Shown here: positions 1 to 6,711 of the stretch, one piece after another
Numbering within the stretch: position 1 is the stretch's first letter
Layout: every line of letters begins with the position of its first letter
Assembly: GCA_021156225.1 (NCBI GenBank)
Contig: JAJNBN010000073.1
Coordinates: 1-10,170, forward strand
Direction of reading: 5' to 3'
Source: Verrucomicrobiota bacterium
GTDB lineage: Bacteria > Verrucomicrobiota > Verrucomicrobiia > Limisphaerales > JAEYXS01
DNA length: 10,170 bases
Position numbers and translations under genes: made by a program
The notes under the pieces: generated by a model
Databases searched by the model: none
What the model was told of the DNA's origin: nothing
The model's input: only the letters and a program-made list of their open reading frames with translations

Positions 1-163
1 GTCTGACGCGGCACCGCCCAGCGAGGCATCTCCTGATGTCTGCGATCTCACCGGCGAGTACTGGCGCTGGTGTCCGCGTTGCGGCACCGAATTGCACAAC
101 GAGAAGTGCAAACTCCGCTGCCCCAAGTGCCACTACTTCATGAGTTGCTCGGATTTCGACTAA
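1..163 (+). CDS. C-terminal part of a zinc-ribbon protein (5' end outside window)
   Basis: The frame is open from the left edge (first full codon at base 2) for 53 codons and ends at TAA 161-163. The visible tail contains CPRCG, a further Cys in NEKCKLRC, then CPKCHYF and MSCSDFD. Two CxxC knuckles with extra cysteines are the pattern of a small structural zinc ribbon. Similar short C-terminal zinc ribbons occur on uncharacterised bacterial proteins, so the catalytic or binding part, if any, would lie upstream of the window. The segment before the ribbon is Ser/Ala/Pro-rich, like a linker. The next gene follows on the same strand after 99 bp and could be cotranscribed, but nothing here shows a functional link. 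The family cannot be named. The reading frame itself is well supported by the cysteine spacing and clean stop. Confidence 0.6.
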   Translation, partial: SDAAPPSEASPDVCDLTGEYWRWCPRCGTELHNEKCKLRCPKCHYFMSCSDFD

Positions 164-262
164 GCCCTCTGGAATGGAGCCATAATCAGACAATCCAAGG
201 TTCCCTTTCGCCAACAAGCAGGCGTGGCATTTGTCTGACCTTCTGCCATACTTTCCTCATCG

Positions 263-2128
263 ATGAAGGACGCATCTGGTGCATCCCAAGCCAAATTGAA
301 CTGGGTCTCGGCAGAGGAGGCCCTGCTCTGTCTGCGCAATGGCATGCGCGTTTTCATCGGGTCAGGCTGTGCCGCGCCGCAGCTGCTCGTCACCGCTCTC
401 GCAGCCCGCGGACCTGAAGTTTATGACGTGGAGATCCTCCATATCCTGACGCATGGCCGCGCTCCTTACGCCAGCAAGGAACTGCTCGGGCATTTCCGCC
501 ACAACGCCTTCTTCATGGGCGGCAACGTGCGCGAGGCCGTGAATGCCGGTTACGCCGATTACACCCCCATTTTTCTGAGCGAGATCCCGGCCTTGTTCCG
601 GCAGAAGCGCATCCATCTGGATGTGGCGCTGGTGCAAGTGAGCCCGCCGGATGCGCATGGTTTTTGCAGTCTTGGCGTCTCAGTGGATGTGGTGAAGGCC
701 GCCGTGGAGAGCGCGTGCCATGTCATCGCCGAGGTGAACCCTCGCATGCCGCGCACCTTGGGTGACAGCTTCGTGCATATCTCGCAGTTGCACGCCTTGG
801 TGGCGAGCGATTTGCCCATCTATGAGCACCTCTGCGCCGCGCCTTCGAGCGAATCTCTGCGCATCGGTGAGTTCATCGCTTCGATGATCGTGGACGGCTC
901 CACCCTCCAGACGGGCATCGGCGAGATCCCCAGCGCGGTGATGGCGGCGCTGAAGGACAAGAAGGACTTGGGCATGCACACCGAGATGTTCACGGAAGCC
1001 GTGGTGCCGCTCATCGAATCGGGTGTGATGAATTGCTCGAAGAAAACGCTACTGCCGGGCAAGATCGTGACGTCCTTCTGTTTTGGTGATCGCAAGCTCT
1101 ACGATTACATCAGCGACAATCCGCTCTTTGCCTTCCATCCCACGGAGTTCACGAATGATCCCTGGCAGATCGCGCAGAACCGCCGCATGGTGTCCATCAG
1201 TTCAGCTATCGAGATCGATCTCACCGGCCAGATCTGCGCGGATTCGTTGGGGGAACAATTCTACAGCGGTTTTGGCGGGCAGGTGGATTTCATCCGCGGC
1301 GCAGCCCGGAGTGAGGAAGGGAAGCCCATCATCGCGCTGCCCTCTACCGCCAAAGGCGGCACGGTTTCACGCATCGCCGCTGCTCTGAAGCCCGGTGCCG
1401 GGGTGGTGACCACGCGCGCCGATGTGCATTACGTGGTGACGGAGTATGGTGTGGCGTACCTGCACGGCAAAAGTGTCCGGGAACGCACGCTCGCCCTCAT
1501 CAATATCGCCCACCCGAAATTCCGCGATGACCTGTTGAAGGCGGCGCGGGAACGGCACCTGGTGCATCCGAACCAGATCGCCTTGCCGCCGCTCATGGCG
1601 CCCTATCCGCGCAAATACGAGACGCGCCATCATTTCCGGGGCAAGCATGACGTGCAGTTCCGCGCCATCCGGCCGACGGATGAGACGTTGCTCAAGGAGT
1701 TCTTTTATTCGCATTCACCGGAGACCGTCATCCAGCGCTACTTCACCCCCATCCGGCATCTGACGCATGAACAAGTGCAGCGGTTCGTGACGCTGGATTA
1801 TGAGCAGGACATGGCCATCGTCGGCCTGGTGCCGTTCGAGGGACGAGAACGCATCATCTGTGTGGGCCGTTATTTCCGCAAAGCGGGCAGCACCGAAGCA
1901 GAAGTGGCGTTCACTGTTCATGAAGATTACCAACGCCACGGCATCGGCACATGGCTGCTGGATTACCTCAAGTCCATTGCCAGCGAGCATGGCATCACTG
2001 CCTTCACCGCGGATGTGCTAGCGGAAAATCACGGCATGCTGCGAGTGTTCCACAAGGTGACACCGAAGGTGGAATCACGGCTGGAAGGCGGCGTGTATCA
2101 TGTGCGGTTTGCTTTTGCCCGTGCTTGA
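263..2128 (+). CDS. Acetyl-CoA hydrolase / CoA-transferase (4-hydroxybutyrate CoA-transferase type) fused to a C-terminal GNAT domain
   Basis: 621 residues. Residues about 12-450 match family I CoA-transferases of the acetyl-CoA hydrolase/transferase group, which move CoA between acyl-CoA and a carboxylate such as acetate, succinate or 4-hydroxybutyrate in the cytoplasm. Visible marks are GIGEIPSAV, LGMHTEMF with Glu241 (very close to the catalytic Glu238 reported for Clostridium aminobutyricum 4-hydroxybutyrate CoA-transferase), GGQVDFIRGA near 338-347, and TEYGVAYLHGKSVRER around Glu394. Residues about 465-621 form a GNAT N-acetyltransferase domain with the acetyl-CoA loop QRHGIGTW (557-564). 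A lone transferase is about 430-440 residues, so the extra 180 are the fusion. ATG 263 is chosen because an in-frame TGA sits at 236-238. No clear Shine-Dalgarno is seen. CATAAT at 181-186 is a possible -10 without a convincing -35. The acyl substrate cannot be read from the sequence. Confidence 0.92.
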   Translation: MKDASGASQAKLNWVSAEEALLCLRNGMRVFIGSGCAAPQLLVTALAARGPEVYDVEILHILTHGRAPYASKELLGHFRHNAFFMGGNVREAVNAGYADYTPIFLSEIPALFRQKRIHLDVALVQVSPPDAHGFCSLGVSVDVVKAAVESACHVIAEVNPRMPRTLGDSFVHISQLHALVASDLPIYEHLCAAPSSESLRIGEFIASMIVDGSTLQTGIGEIPSAVMAALKDKKDLGMHTEMFTEAVVPLIESGVMNCSKKTLLPGKIVTSFCFGDRKLYDYISDNPLFAFHPTEFTNDPWQIAQNRRMVSISSAIEIDLTGQICADSLGEQFYSGFGGQVDFIRGAARSEEGKPIIALPSTAKGGTVSRIAAALKPGAGVVTTRADVHYVVTEYGVAYLHGKSVRERTLALINIAHPKFRDDLLKAARERHLVHPNQIALPPLMAPYPRKYETRHHFRGKHDVQFRAIRPTDETLLKEFFYSHSPETVIQRYFTPIRHLTHEQVQRFVTLDYEQDMAIVGLVPFEGRERIICVGRYFRKAGSTEAEVAFTVHEDYQRHGIGTWLLDYLKSIASEHGITAFTADVLAENHGMLRVFHKVTPKVESRLEGGVYHVRFAFARA

Positions 2129-2140
2129 CCCAAAAGTTCG

Positions 2141-3760
2141 TTAAATCTTTTCTCCACTCCACCTTAGCCAAGCCCAACAAACGGCGGCACCCAGCGGCAA
2201 GGTGATCCAAGAGGTGAGGCCGAAGCCCGCAGGCAGATATCCCAATACCAGTGCAATACCTGCCGCCAAAAGCGCATAGGGCATCTGGGTTCGCACATGT
2301 TCCATGCTGTCGCAATCACTCGCAAAGGCGGAGACGATGGTGGTATCGCTGATGGGCGAGCAGTGATCGCCGAAGACCGCTCCCGCAAGCACCGCCCCGA
2401 TGGTGACGACGACCACCGGTGCATCTGGTGAACCGCCACCCAACACCACTGCGAGGGGGATGGCGAGCGGCATCACGAGGGCCATGGTGCCCCACGAAGT
2501 GCCGGTGCTGAAGGAGATGAGCGAGGCCGTGAGGAACACCACTCCAGGCAGCAGACCGGCGGGCATTCTGTCACTGAGCAGACTCGACAGAAACTTGGCC
2601 GCCCCGAGGTCTTTGATGACGCTGTTGAGCACCCACGCGAAGACGAGGATCATCGTGGGCAGGAAGAGTTGCTTCATGCCTTCGAAGAACGCGTGGATGA
2701 CTCCCTCGCGCAGCTCTTCCGTCGGGCGGACGGAGGAGATGATCATTGTGAGCAGGCAGGTGAAGGCGGTGACCCAGACGAAGACGATGGCCGCATCTGC
2801 CGCGCCCAAGGCCGCGATCAGACTGTCCACGCTTAAAGCGCGTTCCAAACCGCCACCCTGGATAAACAGCCCGAGGAATACGCCTACGACCAGCACCACG
2901 ATGGGGATAAGCGCGAGGTGAACGCGGGAACATTCTTTGGTTTTGGGGGCAGATGTTGGTTCTGGTTCCGGCGGTGGAGCGGCCGCGGCGGCATCGCGTT
3001 CCGTTTTCACCATGGGGCCGATGTCGCGTCCGAACCAGATGACGAGGAACACAAGGAGCAGCAGGAACCAGTTGTAGAAGCGGTAGGGCAGGCTTTGCAC
3101 CAGCAGCGTGAAGGCGGCCGGAATTTTTTCAGCAACGAGGTTCGGGGTCTGCTCAAAGCCCTGTTTGATCACTGAGAGTTCATACGCCACCCAGGTGGAG
3201 ATGAGCGCGAGGCCGGCGATGGGTGACGAGGTGGAATCCACGATGAACGCCAGCTTCGCGCGGGAGATGCCTGCCTTGTCTGTGATGGGGCGCATGGCCT
3301 TGCCGACGAGCAAGGAGTTCGCGAGGCCGTCGAAAAAGATCGCCCAGCCGAGGAAGTACGCACCCATGCCCGCCTTGCGTTTGCTGTGGGCACGACCGAG
3401 GAACCATTCCGCGAGGGCAGTGGTGCCGCCATTGCGTTGGAGGAGTTCCACGAGCCCGCCCATGAGGAGCGTGAAGATGAGGACGTTCAGGTTCCACGGA
3501 TCCTTGAGCGAGGTGATGAGGTGCTTGGAGAACAGTTCCAGGAACGCGGTGCAAGGATTGCCGCCGTGAATGAGCAGGGCACCCGCGAAGGCGCCGGTGA
3601 ACAAGGAGACGTAGATGTTCCGCGTGAGGAAGGCCAGGCCGATGGCTAGTACGCTGGGCCAAAGGCTCGCCAGGGAGTTACGCGTATCCGGCAGCAGCAG
3701 CCAGAGGAAGGTCAGCAGAAACGCCACCCACGAGATGAGCGTCTCCCGTTTCAAGCTCAT
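2141..3760 (-). CDS. Na+/H+ antiporter, NhaC family
   Basis: 539 residues from the preferred start, with about 11-13 hydrophobic segments: an inner-membrane secondary transporter expected to exchange Na+ for H+ and help with pH and sodium homeostasis. NhaC-superfamily marks are IFFDGLANSLLVGKAMRPI (Asp144), VDSTSSPIAG (175-183), STGTSWGTMALVMP, and GDHCSPISDTT with Asp465, His466 and Asp472. A hydrophilic Ala/Pro/Glu-rich stretch at about 252-279 interrupts the helices and is probably a cytoplasmic loop. ATG 3758-3760 is chosen because it overlaps the TGA of the upstream gene as ATGA, a typical coupling arrangement. A GTG at 3788-3790 would add ten residues and seems less likely. It is the last gene of a three-gene - strand cluster, and its stop lies 12 bp from the convergent CoA-transferase stop. 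The exact ion and related NhaC-like substrates (organic or amino acids) remain open. Confidence 0.9.
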   Translation of the reverse strand: MSLKRETLISWVAFLLTFLWLLLPDTRNSLASLWPSVLAIGLAFLTRNIYVSLFTGAFAGALLIHGGNPCTAFLELFSKHLITSLKDPWNLNVLIFTLLMGGLVELLQRNGGTTALAEWFLGRAHSKRKAGMGAYFLGWAIFFDGLANSLLVGKAMRPITDKAGISRAKLAFIVDSTSSPIAGLALISTWVAYELSVIKQGFEQTPNLVAEKIPAAFTLLVQSLPYRFYNWFLLLLVFLVIWFGRDIGPMVKTERDAAAAAPPPEPEPTSAPKTKECSRVHLALIPIVVLVVGVFLGLFIQGGGLERALSVDSLIAALGAADAAIVFVWVTAFTCLLTMIISSVRPTEELREGVIHAFFEGMKQLFLPTMILVFAWVLNSVIKDLGAAKFLSSLLSDRMPAGLLPGVVFLTASLISFSTGTSWGTMALVMPLAIPLAVVLGGGSPDAPVVVVTIGAVLAGAVFGDHCSPISDTTIVSAFASDCDSMEHVRTQMPYALLAAGIALVLGYLPAGFGLTSWITLPLGAAVCWAWLRWSGEKI

Positions 3761-4104
3761 GGGGCAGGCGGGAAAGGTTGACGCAGGCACCAGAAACGAT
3801 AGCCACCGATGACCACCGCGAAACCGATGGCACAGAGATAAAAGGTCAGCCCGGAGTGGGCGGGAATGATGGTCGCCTCCAGCAGGATGTCCACGATGAC
3901 TACGGAGTGGGCGATGAAATCAACACGATTGACGAAATAACCCTGCACTGCGGCAAACAAGGAAAGAATGCCCAGCACCAAGGCGGACAGCAAACCGGAG
4001 ACCAAGACGGTCCCACCGTCCGAGACGAGCCAGAAGTGAAAGGTTCCGATGTACGCTGCCAGCAGCACCAGACTGTAATTCCAATGATGCCAGAAGCGTA
4101 ACAT
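3757..4104 (-). CDS. Small four-helix membrane protein of unknown function
   Basis: 115 residues, not assigned to a known family. Four hydrophobic stretches at about 8-27, 31-57, 62-79 and 85-105 suggest an integral inner-membrane protein with short loops. The C-terminus (CLRQPFPPAP) is short and basic-to-proline-rich. A His/Trp-rich N-terminus (MLRFWHHWNYS) precedes the first helix. The ATG at 4102-4104 lies 5 bp after the stop of the LamG gene, and the TGA at 3757-3759 overlaps the antiporter ATG. Such tight packing strongly suggests co-expression with the antiporter, so an accessory or assembly role is a reasonable guess, though unproven. Coding status is supported by the hydrophobic pattern and exact gene packing. 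No function is claimed. Confidence 0.8.
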   Translation of the reverse strand: MLRFWHHWNYSLVLLAAYIGTFHFWLVSDGGTVLVSGLLSALVLGILSLFAAVQGYFVNRVDFIAHSVVIVDILLEATIIPAHSGLTFYLCAIGFAVVIGGYRFWCLRQPFPPAP

Positions 4105-4109
4105 AGCAG

Positions 4110-5123
4110 TTAACGGAAATGATTATCTTTCGCGAGCCATTTGCGCGGCCCAACGAACGGCAGATCCGAGTGGCGATAGAGCAAGTCTTTCGCGCCATTG
4201 GGCAGGTGGTGCATGATGCGGACTTCCTCCGCATTCAAAGCGCGGTCAAAGAGCGCGATCTCATCCAGGAATCCCACATACGCCAGACCCAGGTTCAGCG
4301 CGCTCTGGGCGGGATCCCATTTCAAAGTGTTGTTAAAGCCGGCGAAAGAACCTTTGTATTCACCATCCAAGTAGAGCTTGCCGATGCCATCTTTGCGGCC
4401 CGTGTTGGCGTGCTCGAAGGTGAAGACCACATGGGTCCATTTCTCACGGTTGAACGGCGGCTTTTCCACCTGCACCATCGGGCGTTCGCTCACGGGGATC
4501 TCCTCCCACTTGCGGTTGTTCGGGTTCCAGAGTTTGTGCTGGGCCATGATCGCGTAGCGGAAATGGCGGGGAGTCTCGTCTTTGCTGAACTCGACGAACA
4601 TCGCGCCTTCGGTCCAGGTCTGGGCGACGTATTGGAGCGGGTCGCAATAGCCGGGCGCCAGATCCTTGTCCGGGTCCAGCCGCATCCAGAAGGAGGCGGT
4701 GCCGTGCCAGTTATTTGTGGTGTAATTGATGTTCGTGGCCCCGCGATAGAATACCACGGGGGTCGTTTTCTTGGTGAATTCCAGGGCGGCACCGAAGCGG
4801 CCGGCACCTTCCGTGCGTTTCACATCATCGCCTGCGGGCAGACCAGCCACGGCGTTCGTGCGGCTGCGGCTGTTGGCGGCGTGATAGAGCTTCGCATCAC
4901 CCTTGGCGAACTCGGCATCCAACCCTTTGTCAAAGGTGGTGGCGAAGGTCATGGATTCGCGAATGGCTTTGAGCGGATCAGGGGAGCCGGCGGCGGAACG
5001 CAGCACGCGTTCGGAGTAGCGTGAGCCGGTCTGTTTGGGACTCACACAGCCCGTAGTGGAAGCGACAAGCGCGGCGCAGACCAGCGTCAAAGCGGGCCGG
5101 AAGGAGAAAAACCAAGTATCCAT
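4110..5123 (-). CDS. LamG/concanavalin A-like lectin-fold putative lipoprotein
   Basis: 337 residues. The N-terminus (MDTWFFSFRPALTLVCAAL) followed by ASTTGC at Cys26 reads as a lipoprotein signal peptide. The lipobox is imperfect, with Thr at -3 where Leu is usual, so a plain secretory signal is also possible. Residues about 60-320 look like a LamG / Laminin_G_3 jelly-roll domain: TASFWMRLDPDKD, WTHVVFTFEHA, GKLYLDGEYKGSFAG, and GFLDEIALFDRALNAEEVR, the classic closing strand and hinge of these domains. Such domains bind carbohydrate or protein surfaces outside the cytoplasm and are abundant in Verrucomicrobiota and Planctomycetota. ATG at 5121-5123 begins the signal peptide. The gene heads the - strand cluster with the small membrane protein and antiporter. 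A functional link between a surface LamG protein and an ion antiporter is not obvious. Confidence 0.85.
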   Translation of the reverse strand: MDTWFFSFRPALTLVCAALVASTTGCVSPKQTGSRYSERVLRSAAGSPDPLKAIRESMTFATTFDKGLDAEFAKGDAKLYHAANSRSRTNAVAGLPAGDDVKRTEGAGRFGAALEFTKKTTPVVFYRGATNINYTTNNWHGTASFWMRLDPDKDLAPGYCDPLQYVAQTWTEGAMFVEFSKDETPRHFRYAIMAQHKLWNPNNRKWEEIPVSERPMVQVEKPPFNREKWTHVVFTFEHANTGRKDGIGKLYLDGEYKGSFAGFNNTLKWDPAQSALNLGLAYVGFLDEIALFDRALNAEEVRIMHHLPNGAKDLLYRHSDLPFVGPRKWLAKDNHFR

Positions 5124-5167
5124 AATGCTGATGTGCTAATGAATGCCATGGTTTGCGGGGAGATTCA

Positions 5168-5181
5168 ATGGCCATTAATGG
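5168..5181. repeat. Two overlapping 10-bp palindromes, possible operator
   Basis: The bases read AATGGCCATTAATGG-like: AATGGCCATT (5168-5177) and CCATTAATGG (5172-5181) are each perfect palindromes sharing six bases. They lie about 45-58 bp upstream of the LamG start codon, a plausible place for a repressor or activator site. Short palindromes also arise by chance, so the regulatory reading is a guess. Confidence 0.3.
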
Positions 5182-5232
5182 AAACTGCGGGGGTTCGGTG
5201 ATGAAAAGGACGGATTCCGTGACGCTCTTGGG

Positions 5233-5278
5233 CCGGCAAAGGTGAATATCGGCACTATCGCTCATTCTTTTTTGCCGG
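5233..5278. repeat. Inverted repeat CCGGCAAA...TTTGCCGG upstream of the decarboxylase
   Basis: Perfect 8-bp arms lie at 5233-5240 and 5271-5278 with 30 bases between. If transcribed on the + strand the stem can extend with two G-U pairs and, after one mismatch, GAAT/ATTC (5244-5247 with 5264-5267). It ends 41 bases before the decarboxylase ATG. It is not a terminator, since the T-run lies inside the 3' side of the structure. It could be a leader structure or a protein-binding site. Confidence 0.35.
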
Positions 5279-5319
5279 ATGGACGGAGGGACTGTTTCTA
5301 GCCAAGCTGTGACACAGAC

Positions 5320-6534
5320 ATGAGCCTCCGGTTTCATCATCCGCCCGCTACGTTGCGCTTTTGGCGTTCGCTGGCGAAGGAGGCGTTGCAGGCGGGACAT
5401 CCGACGCCGTGTTACATCTTCTCGGTGGAACCTTTGAAGGAGGCGTTGGGAGAACTGGATAGTGCGTTTGGGCATTTGCCGATTCGGCATTGGCTCTCGG
5501 GCAAGACGCAGCCGTTGCGGCCGATGTGGCAATGGTGGCAGAAGTTGGGGCGGCCGATCGAGGTAGTGAGCGAGTTTGAGTTTCGCGCGGCCTTCGCGGA
5601 AGGGTTCACGGCGGAGCGGATCTTGGTGAATGGACCGGCGAAGCATCGGTGGTTGCCCTCATGCGCGGTGGAGGGGTTGTGGGTGAATTTTGATTCGGTG
5701 AATGAGGTGAAGGCGCTCGCGCCTTTGGCCAAGAAACTGAAGTGGCGCGTGGGGCTGCGGCTGCGCACGGATGAGGAGTATGATCCGGAGGCGCCGGAGT
5801 TTCCCACGCAGTTCGGACTGGGGACGGAGGAGGTCGGGGAGGCGTTAAGGACGTTGAAGCGGTATAAGCTGCCGGTGGAGGTGTTGCATTTTCATTTGCG
5901 AACGAATGTGGCGGGGGTGGCGAATTATCGGAAGGCGTTGGCGGAGGTGCGGGCGGTGTGTGCGCAGTATGCGTTGTCGCCGCGTTACATCGATTGTGGT
6001 GGGGGCTTTCCGCCGGAGCATGTCATCGGTTTTGGTGGCAAGTTTGTGGATGAGAATTTCAGTCTGCGCGAAATGGCGAAGTTGTATGCGGAGGTGTTGA
6101 AATGGTTTTCTTCGTGTGAGGAAATCTGGTTGGAGAATGGGCGGTGGTTCAGTGCGCGAAGCGGCACCATGATGGTGACCGTGCTTGATGAGAAGACGGG
6201 CAAAGCCCACCGCAACCTCATCTGCGATGGGGGGCGGACGATGAATGCGTTGGTGTCGAATTGGGAAGCGCATGAGCTGCTTTCGTTGCCGGAACGCAAA
6301 GGGCGCAAAATCATGACGACGGTGAATGGGCCGACGTGCATGGCCTTTGATAAACTGGCGCGACGTCCGATGCCAGAGAGCATCCGCGTGGGCGACCGGT
6401 TGCTGTGGCTGGAGGCGGGGGCGTATCATCTGCCGTGGGAGACGCGGTTTTCACATGGGCTGGCGGGGGTGTTGTGGCATGAGGGGGAGAAGCTGATTCA
6501 GGTACGAGCGAAGGAGAGGTTTACGGGTAGATAA
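5320..6534 (+). CDS. Fold-type III PLP-dependent decarboxylase (ornithine/diaminopimelate/arginine decarboxylase superfamily), substrate unknown
   Basis: 404 residues, the usual length for the diaminopimelate/ornithine decarboxylase group: an N-terminal PLP-binding TIM barrel and a C-terminal beta domain. Landmarks are HWLSGKTQ with the Schiff-base lysine Lys62, LHFHLRTN (His190/His192), the phosphate-binding DCGGGFP (225-231), ENGRWFSARSG (272-282, in place of the usual EPGR), the C-terminal domain GPTCMAFD (337-344) with the active-site-type Cys340, and GAY (367-369). In ornithine decarboxylase the residue after this Cys is an Asp that holds the substrate's distal amine. Here it is Met341. 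The usual FNG after GAY reads FSHG. The enzyme is therefore probably a decarboxylase with changed specificity rather than plain LysA or SpeC. It stands alone, without lysine or polyamine pathway neighbours. The coding strand is strikingly G-rich at about 5800-6000. Confidence 0.85.
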   Translation: MSLRFHHPPATLRFWRSLAKEALQAGHPTPCYIFSVEPLKEALGELDSAFGHLPIRHWLSGKTQPLRPMWQWWQKLGRPIEVVSEFEFRAAFAEGFTAERILVNGPAKHRWLPSCAVEGLWVNFDSVNEVKALAPLAKKLKWRVGLRLRTDEEYDPEAPEFPTQFGLGTEEVGEALRTLKRYKLPVEVLHFHLRTNVAGVANYRKALAEVRAVCAQYALSPRYIDCGGGFPPEHVIGFGGKFVDENFSLREMAKLYAEVLKWFSSCEEIWLENGRWFSARSGTMMVTVLDEKTGKAHRNLICDGGRTMNALVSNWEAHELLSLPERKGRKIMTTVNGPTCMAFDKLARRPMPESIRVGDRLLWLEAGAYHLPWETRFSHGLAGVLWHEGEKLIQVRAKERFTGR

Positions 6535-6552
6535 ATGAAACAAAAAGTCTCC

Positions 6553-6584
6553 TTATTTCAATTTATTGCCATTTACTGAAATAA
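6553..6584. repeat. AT-rich inverted repeat TTATTTCA...TGAAATAA
   Basis: Perfect 8-bp arms at 6553-6560 and 6577-6584 are separated by 16 bases, starting 18 bases after the decarboxylase stop codon. The stem is AT-only except for one C-G pair and has no following T-run, so as an intrinsic terminator it would be weak. It could instead be chance in AT-rich DNA. Confidence 0.25.
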
Positions 6585-6662
6585 CCCAGCAACGGAGATG
6601 CGAAGTATTCTCCCTCGCCATGCTTTTTGTACAAAGGGGAGCGAAAAAGAGGAGATGAGGTG

Positions 6663-6691
6663 CTCAAGTTCTGGCGGTTCAGGAACTTGAG
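6663..6691 (-). terminator. Possible transcription terminator hairpin after the nuclease gene
   Basis: CTCAAGTTC (6663-6671) and GAACTTGAG (6683-6691) form a perfect 9-bp stem with an 11-base loop, 20 bases beyond the stop of the - strand nuclease gene. There is no uridine run directly after it in the - direction. In the + direction a run of six T occurs only 16 bases after the stem (6708-6713). A weak or Rho-assisted, possibly bidirectional, terminator is the best reading. Confidence 0.35.
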
Positions 6692-6711
6692 AATGGGTTA
6701 AGGGTGATTTT

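Larger units (their letters stand above)
5124..5319. promoter_or_regulatory. Divergent intergenic region (LamG cluster left, decarboxylase right)
   Basis: These 196 bases separate two divergent start codons, so they must hold promoters for both directions unless longer transcripts read in. I find no convincing -35/-10 pair on either strand. A TTGAAT on the - strand lies 17 bp from a poor CATTCA. Neither start codon has a clear Shine-Dalgarno. The region contains two overlapping short palindromes and one longer inverted repeat, listed separately. No further gene is seen. Confidence 0.5.
6535..6711. other. Intergenic region between convergent decarboxylase and nuclease genes
   Basis: These 177 bases are AT-rich at the left end and hold no convincing gene. 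Two inverted repeats (6553-6584 and 6663-6691) are listed separately, and a further 10-bp palindrome TTTGTACAAA sits at 6626-6635. The two flanking genes converge here, so transcription termination for both is expected. This is also where the base composition changes from the housekeeping part to the accessory part. Confidence 0.5.

Noticed and set aside
70..417. A 115-codon + strand frame spanning the zinc-ribbon tail and the CoA-transferase start
   Set aside because: It overlaps two better-supported frames, and its product has no recognisable features.
3761..3790. GTG start at 3788-3790 for the antiporter, ten residues longer
   Set aside because: The ATG at 3758-3760 overlaps the upstream stop codon as ATGA and puts a normal short N-terminus before the first membrane helix.
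4119..5024. A 301-codon open frame on the + strand opposite the LamG gene
   Set aside because: It lies wholly antisense to a gene with clear LamG motifs and signal peptide. Its product shows no domain or family pattern. It reflects GC-rich third-position bias.
5845..6429. A 194-codon open frame on the - strand opposite the decarboxylase
   Set aside because: The product is Arg/His/Pro-rich and low in complexity, as expected for an antisense frame of a GC-rich gene with strong PLP-enzyme motifs on the other strand.
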